From positions 15,469,053 to 15,533,052 of the forward strand of contig JADWOT020000001.1 of NCBI GenBank assembly GCA_036345935.2: a DNA stretch of 64,000 nucleotides, written 5' to 3'. The stretch is from Taenia hydatigena. Taxonomy: Eukaryota; Platyhelminthes; Cestoda; Cyclophyllidea; Taeniidae. The position numbers and the translations under genes are program-made. A model generated the notes under the pieces. It was not told the DNA's origin. It saw nothing but the letters and a program-made list of their open reading frames with translations, and made no database searches. Positions 23,872 through 36,039 of the stretch are shown piece after piece (within the stretch, counting starts at the first letter, position 1; every line of letters begins with the position of its first letter).

Positions 23872-26800
23872 TATGCGAAGGAAGCAACTGAGCAGATGAT
23901 AATATTTCGCAATGAGACAACAAAGAGTACTCATAAACTTAAAACCAATGATAACAACCAAAAACTAACAAAAGAAGCATATCTAAGTTAAGCACCATGG
24001 AGCAATGGAAATCTGTGTAGAAATCACATCACGCAGACACTCCGCCGAACTTAGGGCACACGGCGACACAACATTCGCACTTCACGTCCTCACTACGTGA
24101 GTCGGATTCAGCGTTTTTTAATTCAGTCTTAATGAGAGAGGGTGGAACCAAATGGACGTCAAAAGCACTCTGGATCGCCCATACCTATTTATTCATCACT
24201 TTTTCTGTAGACCCACCAGGCCCACTTCTAACCCCACACTGAACACTCATGACGACTAAGAGGAGCTGCGCTCTTAACACACACAAAATCTGTTTTTTTT
24301 TCTAAAGTGAAATTGACAAATCTTGTTGCCATCTTCACCTCGGAGTAAAAAACCTTGGCCGAACCGCGCCACAATCAGTAGTCAGAGAGAAGTATCAATT
24401 TAGTGCATCAGCCTGATGTTGATAGCAAATAATGCTCCTGTTCAATAATCACCCTAGTGACTTCATTCATCTTTAAAAGGTTACAATCATAAGGGATTTA
24501 AAAAATCCAGTGCGAACGTCAACCGCGCAAAAGTCCAACGAAGACACAAGGAAGAAGTGGAAATAAAATTATGATGTCGAAAATAAGTCACCGACATTTT
24601 GGAAGAGAGAAAAGGCCACGACCCCACGTGTTGTATCGCCTCGCTTTCTTTCGACTCAAGATATACCCACGACCGAAAACGCGCCCAAGTAAACTAATCA
24701 TAGAGCATACGATAGAAAAGAGATGATTAGCTCACGCAACATGACCTCGCCCATCCCACTTTCAACAGGTTTACCACAGTCCAAGTGTTTGATCATTCTA
24801 TCGCCACCGATTACTTGCCCATAAAAAAAGAACAAGTGCATGCGTTTACCAAAAAACCCCACGCCTACTACACTACCTTTAATTCAGCCAATTTTTACAA
24901 CCCGACAAGGAAGCAACAATATGGAATTGACATCCAGCTCACTTGAAAAATCAGGACAACAAATGTGCAAGGTTGGTAGGGGAGATAAACACTTACTGCG
25001 GCTCCTACTGGGCGACAGTCATCAAAACATCAGCTGCACCCACGGCTGAACAGGGAGACGAGAAAGAGATCGAGTATTTGACATCTCGAGTTGCACCGAA
25101 AAAGCAGCCCTTTGATTGTTCGTCTTCACACACGTACTCGTTGCCACGAGACTGTAGTCCACCGCCTCATGGAAGGACTGTCGAATCAAACTGCATGCTG
25201 TCAACATGGACGATGAAAGAGCGCAGACTCTTTCGACCCTCCAATCACTGTAGCGTACAGAAGGGACGTTCTTCTTGGCATTTGCAACTGAGAAAGCATT
25301 AACCAATCACTGCTGGTGGAATGAGAATTGCCTAGGACGAAAGCAAATCCCCAATAAAAAGCTTAAATCAGATAACAGGGCGGAAACACGGTAGAAATTT
25401 ACGTTTTGGTATTCCGGAGACTAAATTACAGTGCATCTCCCCTAACCCCAGCGCCAAACGTTTCTAATTACTATTCGTTTCTTCACTCAATATAAAGGTG
25501 CATGAGTTGCGTTATAACATCTTCAAGGTCTCTTAGAAGTTGAACTTCTACATTCATTTATTAAAGGCAACACGTAATCTGAACTGCAGCAAAGGGAAGG
25601 AAGTACCATGAACCGGTTTCGTGCGAACAAACCTTCACGTTTAACTGCTACAACAAATATAAACTCACATTTTTGCATTCTTTGATGCGCTAGAGGCCAA
25701 AATAAGGCGCAGGGAACTACATCCTGCAATTGTTGTACTAGCTACCAACTTCTAACAGATTCGCCCACACGTGTAGAGTAAAAGGCTAAGGTTCCATCAT
25801 CTCAACTTCATGCCTTTCAAAAACAATTAATATGCAACCTCAAACGTTACATTATAATCGCCTGGAATAGTTCGAAAGCCTTTTACATGCGCACTAATCA
25901 AACGCGTAACGAATAGGAAAATACGAAAAGAACCTACACCTACCAACAATAGCAAAGTTGACCGCACTGCAACAAAGCTCCTACGCCACAAAATGACATT
26001 GTCGATACAATTACTAAGTTAAATCAGATAAAAGAATTCGAGTACTTTACCACAGGCACTGCAGAAACAACGAGCGCAGCAAACCTACAAATCCCTAGCC
26101 AAACTTTCATGCCAATCTATACTACGGCACACACATAAGTCAGACAAATAACAATACCTTTATGACTGATCCTCACATATCTGTTTTCTTTAACACAACG
26201 TGCAAACCAAGTACAGAAGAGGCAATCGCACCAAACACCAGCTTTCATATGCACCGCTGGACAAATGCAAAGACGATTTGCTAAACGAAAAGCAAAGTTT
26301 AAAATAATCACTGCTACCAACCTCAAAACTTCAACCTGTCAACATGTTGAATAAAAGTAAACAGATTTAAAAACGCTAGCAGTACTCAGGCTTATTTTGG
26401 CATACCCCACTTTCTTATTTATAGCCTCGCACACGAAACTTACAAATCTGCATTAAATGTACACTTCTTTGACTTAGTCATTTGTAGGTACTGATGTTAG
26501 CAATTTTGATTTCACAACAGGGTCTGAGATACAAGTGAAGGAAATTAGTTGATTTCTCTGTCAGTATGTTTACTGGTGTCTACAAAATTAACTGTGTTAG
26601 TAATTTTACAATGGTGCTTTAAAGTGCCCTAAAGGATAGATTTGGAGGAATGCGAATGATTCTGTAAGGCAAGGTTGCCTCTTTCTGTGTATTATGACGA
26701 TTTTGTTCGAATGCGTTGTTGAATTCGGTGTTATTACGGCTCGGTGTACCGGGCTTGCTGTGTGAAGGAGCTAGTCGCGTGAGAGGAGCTAAGGTTGTTG

Positions 26801-29340
26801 TTTGCGTCGAATGGTTCGTTATTTTATAGCGATAAATATTGATTAGTGGGGTTTGGTTTTTTGGAAAAGTTGAAAGCCGACTAGATTTTCGTACTCACTT
26901 TCAGTCCTATGTGGAAGTACTTGTATTTACGTATACGTACCTATTTATCTAATCATGTATTCATCCATTTGTCAAGTTAACCACAAATGAAACGAAGTCG
27001 CTGTTGTGGTTTATTTGTTTTAAATACAACGCAAAATCAGGTTAATTTATTGTGCTACCTAGAGGTTCGAGCGCTTAATTCAGGTTGTTCTGGCAATGTT
27101 TCAAATGGCTTGTTATTTTAATAACGGTAAATTTTGACAACTGAAGTCCCTTTTGTCGAATACAGGTGGAGCTGTACCTAGTATATGACTTTTGCTCTTG
27201 TTAAAGACGTTGCAGACCCTTATTTTGACGGACGCTTACTTTGTTTTGGTAGAGCGTTCGTCATGGGTGTGGATGTAATTTGACCAACACCAAATACGAA
27301 TCCCACCTCTACCACTACGTTGAACTTTGCTCGTGCGGGAATGCAATCTCAATTTACGAATTGTTATAGTTCTGTTTTATGCATTGATATTTTTAATGTG
27401 CGCGTTTTTTTTGTTATTTATACTGATGTCGGTAGATTGAGTTGCGCTTTTGGTTTGCTTCGCATTATAACTACTCGTTGACTTCCACATCACTGGTTGA
27501 GACCTTAGTGCTTAGTTGTGTTGGCCTTTTCTTAATGCAGCGTACATGCAGGACCTGAGTAGCCACTTAATTGTAGGTTTAGTTTCGACATGAGTAGGTG
27601 TCCGATTCTGACCTAGGTAAAAATGGACGGGGTCTAGGAGATCTGGAACTGTTTGTCCGGAAGGCCACAGTGGACGTTCGTGCATTGAGATTAGCTAACC
27701 TAAATTTTTACGTGTCGCTTAAATTGGATTCGTTTTAGTGGGACTTTGACGGGGTAATTTGAAACGAGTTGTAGGCAATGGACTTGTTGAACTGAAACTT
27801 ACTCCATTGTCAGTCAAATTATGCGTAGCGTCTTGGTAAAAGTAAAGTGGATTTAAAGTGTGGATGCGGTTGTGGCGCTTTCATTCCTCAGTCGTAGATT
27901 GCTTGAGATTGCAAAGGGAATGAAGCAACTACTAACCTACCATTAGCTTCCAAAAGTTGGGTGAAGATCGACAGGCTTTGAGGAAGTAGGATGTGCCGGC
28001 GACGGCAGTGCATATGCTGGGGTAGGTGAGTAGATATGAGAAGGAAGCAGGTGGAATGTACAACGCGAAGGAGGATTAAGAGCCAACAAGTGGGATGCTT
28101 TGTTACAAGATGAAATATTGAATAAATTGAATAAAAGCGTCTGCTTGTTACATGCAGCCCATCCCATGTTTAGTTTCACATTTGTGGAATTCTTTTGTTT
28201 TTTATTTGTATAGGAGGATAAGCGAGGAGCATAATGTCGAGGTATCGCGCGACGTTGAGTTAATATGTGCACTTGGTGTAGGTAGTAGTGGTGGGTTGGT
28301 GCGTTTGTTGATTTCTGACTGTTCGGTTGGAAGTGCGGTCCTGAGATGGTTACTTAAATGGAAATCGACTTTATTGCAGACTGATGGCAGCTCACTTGTG
28401 AGTGAAGGCCATTGTTACTAAACAATGTGACTAATTCCCGGTGTCATTAGTTGACGGAGGTCACTGGTAGATTGCAACTTCCACGGTTTCGAGTGGGCAT
28501 GTGAAGTCACCTCCACTGCTCAGATGCTTTGGCGGTTGCATGTGGGTGGCATTGTGGCATCCAGGAGCTATGAGGAGGGGGAGGAGGAGGTGTTGGATTT
28601 ATCAGTGTGCACTGTGATATGAGTGCATGGAAGTGAAGTAGTTGGTGTTTGTTATTTACCGTATGGGAGTTGATGACGAGGATGATGTGGTCGGTGAAAG
28701 GCGGCTGGGCGTTAGGTTTGGCACGTGCATGTGATACAGGTGGTGACTGGATGCACTGCTAGATTCTTTACGAGCAGTCATTTTTGTAGTTGACTGTCTA
28801 GTCAAGGATAGGCCTGAGACGCATAATTGACTCAAGTTTGAATAATTTGCAGAGATCTAGTGTTGGAGTTGGAATTGCCTCGGGTGCTGCGTCGATGTTC
28901 TTGATGTGATCGCGTTTGTGATGCGACTGGAGGTCGGCACGTGGGGTGGCGATTTGCGCTGAAGTAAATTGCAAACGTATTTATTCCTGCTCACCGATTA
29001 TGGGGAATGAGATGAAACCTCCGAGTGCAGATGGTCTACCACCTCAATGGGATGTGTAGACGCGATGTCACCTAATAGCACATTGACTTGTTCGACAATG
29101 TCGCGTGGTGTATTACTCTACCTTTGATGCATTGCGATTGTTTTTTTTATTGCGTTGCTGTTGGCTTTTATGGTGTGCTCATTGACTTGACGAGATTGTG
29201 GGGATGGTGGATGACGATGGTGGGCAGCCTTACTGACTAATAATCGCTCTTCTGCTGCTACCACTTTCGACGCTGGTTACGCGTCACACTTTAATGACAC
29301 CACAGACTCATAAGGCTGCCAACAACATCCACCTTCGCCG

Positions 29341-29562
29341 TTGGTGGTATTGGCAAAAGAGAATGTGGATGTTGAAGCCGACGCACGGGAAGCCACTGAG
29401 GCTGCACTAAGTGCCTCTAAACGCTTTGCTGTCAAGATCTGCGGTGCGCCAACCATTCGGTTAATCAATTCTGCCGAAAGTTTCCTTGCTTGGTGTGGCC
29501 TATTCATTCATGCAGAAGATAAGAGACGCGGCTTTGTGCTTGGAGGCCTTATGAGCGATTGA
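29341..29562 (+). pseudogene. Unrecognised frame shared by both arms, right copy
   Basis: This is the partner of 4,821-5,042, with 73 codons and the same stop. Differences from the left copy are mostly amino-acid-changing, including a run of three replaced residues after SASKR. An in-frame stop lies 14 codons upstream of the TTG codon at 29,341 (caa ... tcataag region on this strand), where the left copy is open. No known domain is visible. Confidence 0.3.
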
Positions 29563-29846
29563 GTCAGGTTTGGTTGCCGCGTGAGAGCGGAGCAAAGGCG
29601 CACCTGCAACTTGGTAAGCATTTTAGATAAGTTGGATCTGATGTTGTTTTCTTCTTACAATGGTTAGTTTTGCTCGTTCATTCTTTAAATCAAAGATGTT
29701 CAAGTGCTGTTGCCTTTATCGACATGAAGTAGATGTGGAGCATGGCTATGGTGCTTTATTATGTGAGCGTGGTTCTTTGTACGATCCACCGTCACATTCG
29801 CTGATTGCTTGCCTACTGTTCAAGGCTTAGTCCGCAAGTTACCGAC

Positions 29847-30213
29847 GTGTATCCAGAGAGGCATTTCTAGTGACGCCACATGTGGGTGTTGCAGTGAGTG
29901 GGATGACCTATTGACTGAATGTGATTTATTTGTAAACGGAAAGTGCTCAACGACTTCATGTGTCACTTATTTTCGCAGATTTTAACCTACACAGCTTATG
30001 TTACGTTAAAATTGGGCGATTTTGGGACTCTTGTGAGTGCGTATGAGTGTGTTGCTTGACGACCATCTGTCAGTTGATGGTATTGAGTGCATTCCCGCTG
30101 CCTGAAATAAGTAGTTGAGATTGTCTCGGCATGCTTGCGATGTGACAGTAGATTGTAGACCAATAACCACACCAAAGCTTAATTATTCTGTCATTATAGT
30201 TGTCGTGATGCCG
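29847..30213. other. About 370 bp segment present only in right arm
   Basis: In the left arm near 4,540 the sequence cctgtcaacagtgcg passes directly into gataacttgcgg. In the right arm the two halves are separated by roughly 370 bp. I see no coding pattern, terminal repeats or poly-A tail inside, and its direction (gain or loss) cannot be settled here. Confidence 0.7.
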
Positions 30214-33200
30214 CACTGTTGACAGGAGTTTGAGTTTTCGTTTTAGACCAATATTCCCCTATTGGTCATATGCACGCGTGATGACTTGCAAATTTATACC
30301 ATAGGGAATTTGCACGGAGGACGGTGCCGGACAGGGCGAAGTGGGCTATGCGATGCGCCAGTGGTTTGCTGAATGACGGATTTTGGTGATGGGTCCACTT
30401 AGTTGCATCGTTGTTGTACCTTTGCAGAGGGGTATGCTGAATATGCGTCTCTTTATTCTGCCCGAGTATGATGTCGTCTCCCTTCGCCCTCGAGGAAGGG
30501 AATAGCTGAGGAAACTGGAGTATGTATGTATGAAGTGGCGATAGAGATGTTCTTTTGCAGATCGAAGTTCTGCTAGTCACAGCTCATTTGTATAGCTATG
30601 TGGCAGGTGCGGCATATTTCGATTCTGGAGGTGTAGAATTGTTTTCATTTTGTTGGGTTGCAGCTCATTGCTGGTAGCACAGGTAATGAGTGCATTCTGG
30701 AGGCGCCATGAGACTTTCAAAGGGTGGCATGATGCTACTTAGCCTTGAAAATGGCTTTATAATGGGCAGAATGTGTAACTCGTGGGTGTTTGATTGGGTG
30801 GGCGTGAGGAGGAAGTGGAAGGGGGAGGCTGCACACTGTTTGATTAATCTCGTAGCAACATTGCCTCTGCAGGGCTACTCTGAATGTTGTTGTGTCGTCA
30901 TGTCAGCACGCGGCACCATTAAGCAGATGTGGTAGCTATCATCACCATTGGGCAACTGTTTGGACTTGAGCAAAATGCTGAAAGAAATGGCCAGGCGAGG
31001 TGGAGATTATGGCAGGAGATCTGTTTGTCACAAGTCTTTCGATAGCATCTATTTGTATATCTGCAGTCCTTTGCTCAAAGTTACTGCTGTGTTAACCTTT
31101 CAGCTGCCCCATTGGCATGGCATTGAAGCTTTCCTCCAGTCGTCAGCATTGGTCTTTAAACGAAGTAAGGTTAATAGATGCACATTGTGCTACGTGTATA
31201 CGATGGAAACATCAGACGAGAAGTAACCTGGAACGCTTTTCCATTGGGTCAGATCTGTCAGGACGAAGGTTAGCTCAAGACACCACCTGCAAGAGTAACA
31301 AATGTTTTTAGGAGTCCAAAATTTGTAACTTAGGGGCTAACAAGAAACGCGGTCCAAAACCCATCTTCTGCATCTGTATGTGGTTGAGTTTTGGGCAAAT
31401 TATTCCTGAAGTAAATACGTGGTGCTGCATTGTGGGATGATCAGGAGTCATGTAGACGTAGGTTACGAGGACTTTTGGCGACCCAATTCGTTCAAGCTAT
31501 GTAAAAATGACTTGATGTTGCTTTGCATTGCCGCACAATGTGAAGACGGCGACGACCTTGACAACATCATAATACTACGCTGGTGGGTCGCGATGGCAAA
31601 GAAAATGTGGTTTGTAAGAATCAAGCTTCTGAAAATATGGATGGTAAAATAAGTTTTAAAACGGGAGCGCTAGAACACAGCAATAAAATTCCTGTTATAG
31701 AATAAAACTGAATCAGTGTAATTATGTTCACGAGACAGCATTGTGGCTTTCCGCATTCTTGCACTACAAGGAGATGGAGCAACGCAGACTAGTTCAGCCA
31801 TTTTTGCAGAATGCAGTGGCGTGGAATAAAGCAAAAGTAAGAAGTCTACAAATCTTGGACACGAAAAGCATCAAACCCTTTTAGAGTAATGGTTATGAAA
31901 ACATGAATAATTTGCTGGAAGATGGCACGATCTCGCCGCCATAAAAACACCGTCGCTCCCACCACTTTCACCAAACACTTTGTTCTCACCCACGTTCCTG
32001 ACTACTTCTTCAATCTCATCAAGGCCTAGATCACATTGGAGGGATCTGTCTTTATCGTCGGCGCAGCTTTGGCCAATTGTCACAGCGACAGTAAAGGTGA
32101 GGTGTGAGGTGAATGCGAGGAGAAAAAACAGATGGTTTAGAGTCGGTAATGATCTCATCCTTTGCAACTGTAGAGCTAATGCTGATTGTGTGAGGAATGC
32201 TTTGGGTAGCTTCTATGGGAGACTTCATAGGTGTCTCCATAGATTTCGCTAGAGCTCGAACAGACTCCGTTTATCCTGCTATTGCTTAGCTAACCATGCG
32301 ATTGAACCATAGTGTAATGCCGTGTAACTTAAGGGAGTGTACTTCTAAAACACCTTGATAATTTGGTTTGCCATTCCAAATTGACATTGCATGTCAAATT
32401 GCATTGCGAAGGTCAAATGAAGTATTAAAAGTAGTTTTCGATGTCCTCACTTCTAAGCTTGATGTGTGCAAGTGGTAGCCTCGCAACAGCTCGACCCTCT
32501 TGACTTCAGTAGTAGCGTGTGTCAACAAAATTTGATAATATCACCTGATAAATCAGTCATGCTTAGACCTTTAAAGGGAGTGCATTGCTTTCTATTCTCG
32601 ATATAGTTCGACTTCCCACTGTCCTCCTCACACTTTGTAAGGTGATCTGAGTGAGAGTTTCCAACTGATTTCATGCCTGGGATAACAATATTATGCCTGA
32701 AGTTGATAAAACGTAAAAACACCTGTTTCTTTGAAGGCTTTGGCAGAATTTTGGAGGTGTAATGTTTAGCAACACTCGGCAGGTTTTTATATGCAAACCG
32801 CAAAACGCCAGCTTTTGTCACTGCTATCATGCAACCATGTTTTTGGTGCTGGATTAGCAGACCAGTTCCAAACCTTTGCTCTGCGATCGGTTTTAACGTC
32901 ACACAATACATTAGTACCTTTTTCAATATGTGGTTGGGCAGGGAAGCGTCATGCCTGAGAGGAAACAACAAGGAGATGAATTAATCTTGCGTCTGATGAA
33001 GTGCAATCTAGAAAGCTCTAGCTGACGACGCTAACTTTGTTGTCTGGTGTTGCTGTGCTCCTCGCAACTAACGATTACCATGTCGTGAATGATCAGGTGC
33101 ATGGAAAGTCCACAAGACTGAAATACAAACTCTCCCTCCCAGCCATTGTCATTCACTTACTTACAAGTTTTTGGAGTGGATATAATGTTGCCTCCCTGCT

Positions 33201-33682
33201 CATCACATTTTGACTTGGTCAGACGAAATGTTCAGTCAGTCATCCTATAATGTTTGTGGCGCAAAGCCACTAAAGGGCACTGGAAAACTTTATTAAACTA
33301 TAAATAGGAAAAAGAAGCTACCGTACAGCAGGATTAGAATTCCTTCTTTTTCAAGCTGTTTGCGACTACATTTAGCAGTGTGGAGGAAGTGCATATGCTA
33401 TGGATAGATGAATCGCCGACTATTCATAACAGATAGGCTGAGAATGACGTCTACCTTCGGCACCTATCCTAGTTCTGTGTTCTGCGAAAAAAGTGTGGAC
33501 AACGGAGGTGGCAGTAGTCGGAGTTTTATAGTCATAACTGCATAAAGGCGTTGAGAATGTAAGCAACTCCGGATTTCGTGCCCTCTTTTACGAATCCGCT
33601 TTTAGACTAGCATTTCAACCACCGCCTATAAACACGCGAGATAGTCAGCATAAGTCCCGTCTCCGAAGTCAGCTCTGAAGCC

Positions 33683-34590
33683 AAGCCGGACGAAAGTCAA
33701 GATACAGTAGGATTGTCAGGAAGGATCAGTGACTTGGAGGCCAAGTATCTCCTCAGTTGCACTGAAATTCAGAGACTGGCATGGCTGTCCTGTGGATGGT
33801 TTACTTTGGCACTCATTACTTTGTGATGACTGACGCAAGAGGTTTATCATGGAAGACGCTGAGGGTGCCGCCAAAGCGAAGCGAGTAGCTATGTGATACA
33901 ATGCTGGTTTAACTGCCTTGGCAAGGCAATACGATTTTACCTTCAAGCGAAGTAAAACACCTTTTGAATAGCGGGTGACGTTACTTTTGCAACACTGGTT
34001 AACGATAACGAAAGTTAAATGCCCAAGTGCGTAAGCGTGTTTCTTTGATTGGATTAATGAGACTGTAAAAAAACCGACGATTCAACGCCGTCACGACGAA
34101 TCGGAAAACATTTAGGTTTGAAGGCGAGTTAGAATGGTATTTTTGGCCCTTTCTATTTGTACACGTATTTTTTTAGTTTTTGTGGTACTTCCACATGCTG
34201 ACAGAGTAAATTTACGTCAGCAACATGGTGCTTATCGATGTATTCGCATCCTCGTGAATTGATTCAATCTACCAAGCCCAAACATCTTGCTATCATTCCT
34301 CAAGATGGCTTTAAAATACCTCACTAAGTAGAAATGCTTTCAGTAAGAATTGGTGTGTGAGTCGTTCTCATAGTGGCTGACTCTTCCGCTTGATGGAATT
34401 CGGCGATTGCCGACATGCTGAGTTATGGCGTAGAGTCTTTCAATAAAGCCGTGTCCTCTATCGAATACAATCATCGTTGCCTTTATGACAATGTTGCAGC
34501 AGAAGGCATTGATGAAGGCCCTTACCTGTCTCAAAAGGTTGAGTGTGAGAAAGAAACCGAGAAGGGGGATATAATGGGAGGGACATAAGG
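33683..34590. other. Intergenic, nothing recognised
   Basis: This stretch lies outside the right arm within this window; its left-arm partner, if any, is off the window. No frame shows a domain or a supported splice pattern. Confidence 0.5.
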
Positions 34591-34592
34591 GA

Positions 34593-34668
34593 ATGAGGAG
34601 AAGAAGAAGAAGAAGAAGGAGGAGGAGGAGGAGGAGGAGGAGGAGGAGGAGGAGGAGGAGGAGGAGAT
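34593..34668 (+). repeat. GAA/GGA trinucleotide microsatellite
   Basis: About five gaa units are followed by roughly 15 gga units with no interruption. The poly-arginine and poly-leucine frames across it are products of the repeat, not genes. Confidence 0.95.
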
Positions 34669-35540
34669 TTAGGAAATTACCACTAATTGAATTAGACAAT
34701 CGCATCCCCATCATACACAAATACACGTTTGTTCGAAGTAATGTCTCTACTTGTGCTGTCTCTCATCGCTTCTGTTTCTACCTCCAACTCAAATAACTGG
34801 AGAAGTGGGGTTTTGGTAAATGCATACAAACAAATATATTCGAGTGTTTCGCCAATGAGAAAAAACCTGAAAAGAATCAAGACAAATTGCTGAACGTTAT
34901 CAGCAATCACGATTTAGTTGCTTATGGCAAATTGAGGAAGGCGAAGCCAAACAGGCAAAGAACCTGGGAGTGTGGCTGAATTTTTTTTCAAGTCCACCTT
35001 GTGTGGTGGCCTGAATGGAATAGTCTGGCGCATTGGGACCGGACTACAACAAGTACAGGACATGAACGAGATCTAACGGCACATCACGTGAGTGAGATGT
35101 GGGCAGTGATTCTACTGCGGGGCTTGCTCATCGTGTTGATAGGCGGTGGGGCAGAGGTCCACCATTCACTCATGTGCCGATGCAGAATGCTGTGCGACAA
35201 AATAAGTTTGACGAATCGACTTAAATGAAAGGGTAGGCGTAGACAATTCAGGTCTTAGGTCCTGTCAATCAGCTATCAGAAGTCGAGACACCAACAAGTC
35301 AATTAAGTGGAGCTAAGGCGTGAAGGCTAAGGAAAAGGAAGTAGGGGCCTTTTCAATGACTGTGTACAATTTGCTAAGTGTGGATCGCCAAATATGCCCG
35401 TCGCCATAATGTGCTTGGTCAAAAAAGGGGTCGATGCATGGGCTGGTCACTTGGTCTTATGCCTTGGAAGCGTCTTTATTGAAGTCACACTCTCTTTCGA
35501 AAGCCTAGGCACTTTAATTACACCACTTGACCTCAGAAAT
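34669..35540. other. Intergenic, nothing recognised
   Basis: Short frames on both strands show no domain, no paired splice sites and no similarity to other parts of the window. Confidence 0.45.
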
Positions 35541-35800
35541 CAAACCAGGTCAGCATCATCTCACCTAAAATTGACCGATATTGATAGTGTGTTGACCAGT
35601 TTCTTCTCCACCAACGTCAAGGGAAGCGCATAGCGATGGGTACGTCAGCGCTACAAACGCCATCAAAATAGCAGTCTTTGGCGGGTTGTGCCAGCGCATT
35701 TGAGTAAACTTTGCAGAGGCAGATAGATTGAGCTTGTCAATGACGACCTGATTACGTTGTACTGTTGTAGGCTTTGGTGTTGTAAAGCCCTGCAACTTAG
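35540..35800 (-). pseudogene. Possible NAD kinase fragment, broken
   Basis: The minus strand gives FTTPKPTTVQ, then SASAKFTQMRWHNPPKTAILM. After a one-base shift it gives PLTLVEKKLVNTLS. In NAD kinases the segment between an FGPK-like word and the GGDGT motif has, in order, a D-P-A-S...W...PK-S/T block and a VEKK block. Both features appear here in the right order and spacing, which is the whole basis of the call. The GGDGT motif itself was not found downstream. If real, it is a frameshifted relic. It could also be chance. Confidence 0.3.
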
Positions 35801-36039
35801 TCAAGTTAAATGCAGTATGAGTAAACCTGTACAGAAATCGCAAGTGCAGATCTTCGACCTAATCGGCACGATTAACACACCCAGTGTAGTGTGCAGAAGG
35901 AGAAGAAAACCAATGCTCTTTAGGAGGTGCTTACGAATGCATGCAAATTACTGTTGTCAGGCGCACCTTTGTGGGCTCAAATGCGGCCAAGCCGCCATTG
36001 CCTTTACAACGAGGCGACGATCGTCACCTTATGTTTAGG

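Larger units (their letters stand above)
20415..33682 (-). repeat. Right arm of giant inverted duplication
   Basis: This is the reverse-complement partner of 1-15,075. It runs without large rearrangement from the inner end (about 20,415) to 33,682, where the window-edge base of the left arm finds its partner. It lacks the 974 bp and 852 bp segments of the left arm, and carries extra pieces at about 29,847-30,213 and about 20,774-20,816. The order of all matched blocks is conserved. This fits a single inverted segmental duplication followed by substitutions and indels, not independent repeats. Sequence outward from 33,683 cannot be compared, because the left partner lies off the window. Confidence 0.95.

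Noticed and set aside
1..33682. A giant transposon with long terminal inverted repeats (Maverick or foldback type).
   Set aside because: The arms show no transposase, integrase, polymerase B or capsid-like frames and no boundary duplication that I can see. The centre holds ordinary host-type gene copies. The outer left edge is not visible, so this is not fully excluded.
34340..34796. Frames with long poly-arginine or poly-leucine runs.
   Set aside because: They are translations of the GAA/GGA microsatellite.
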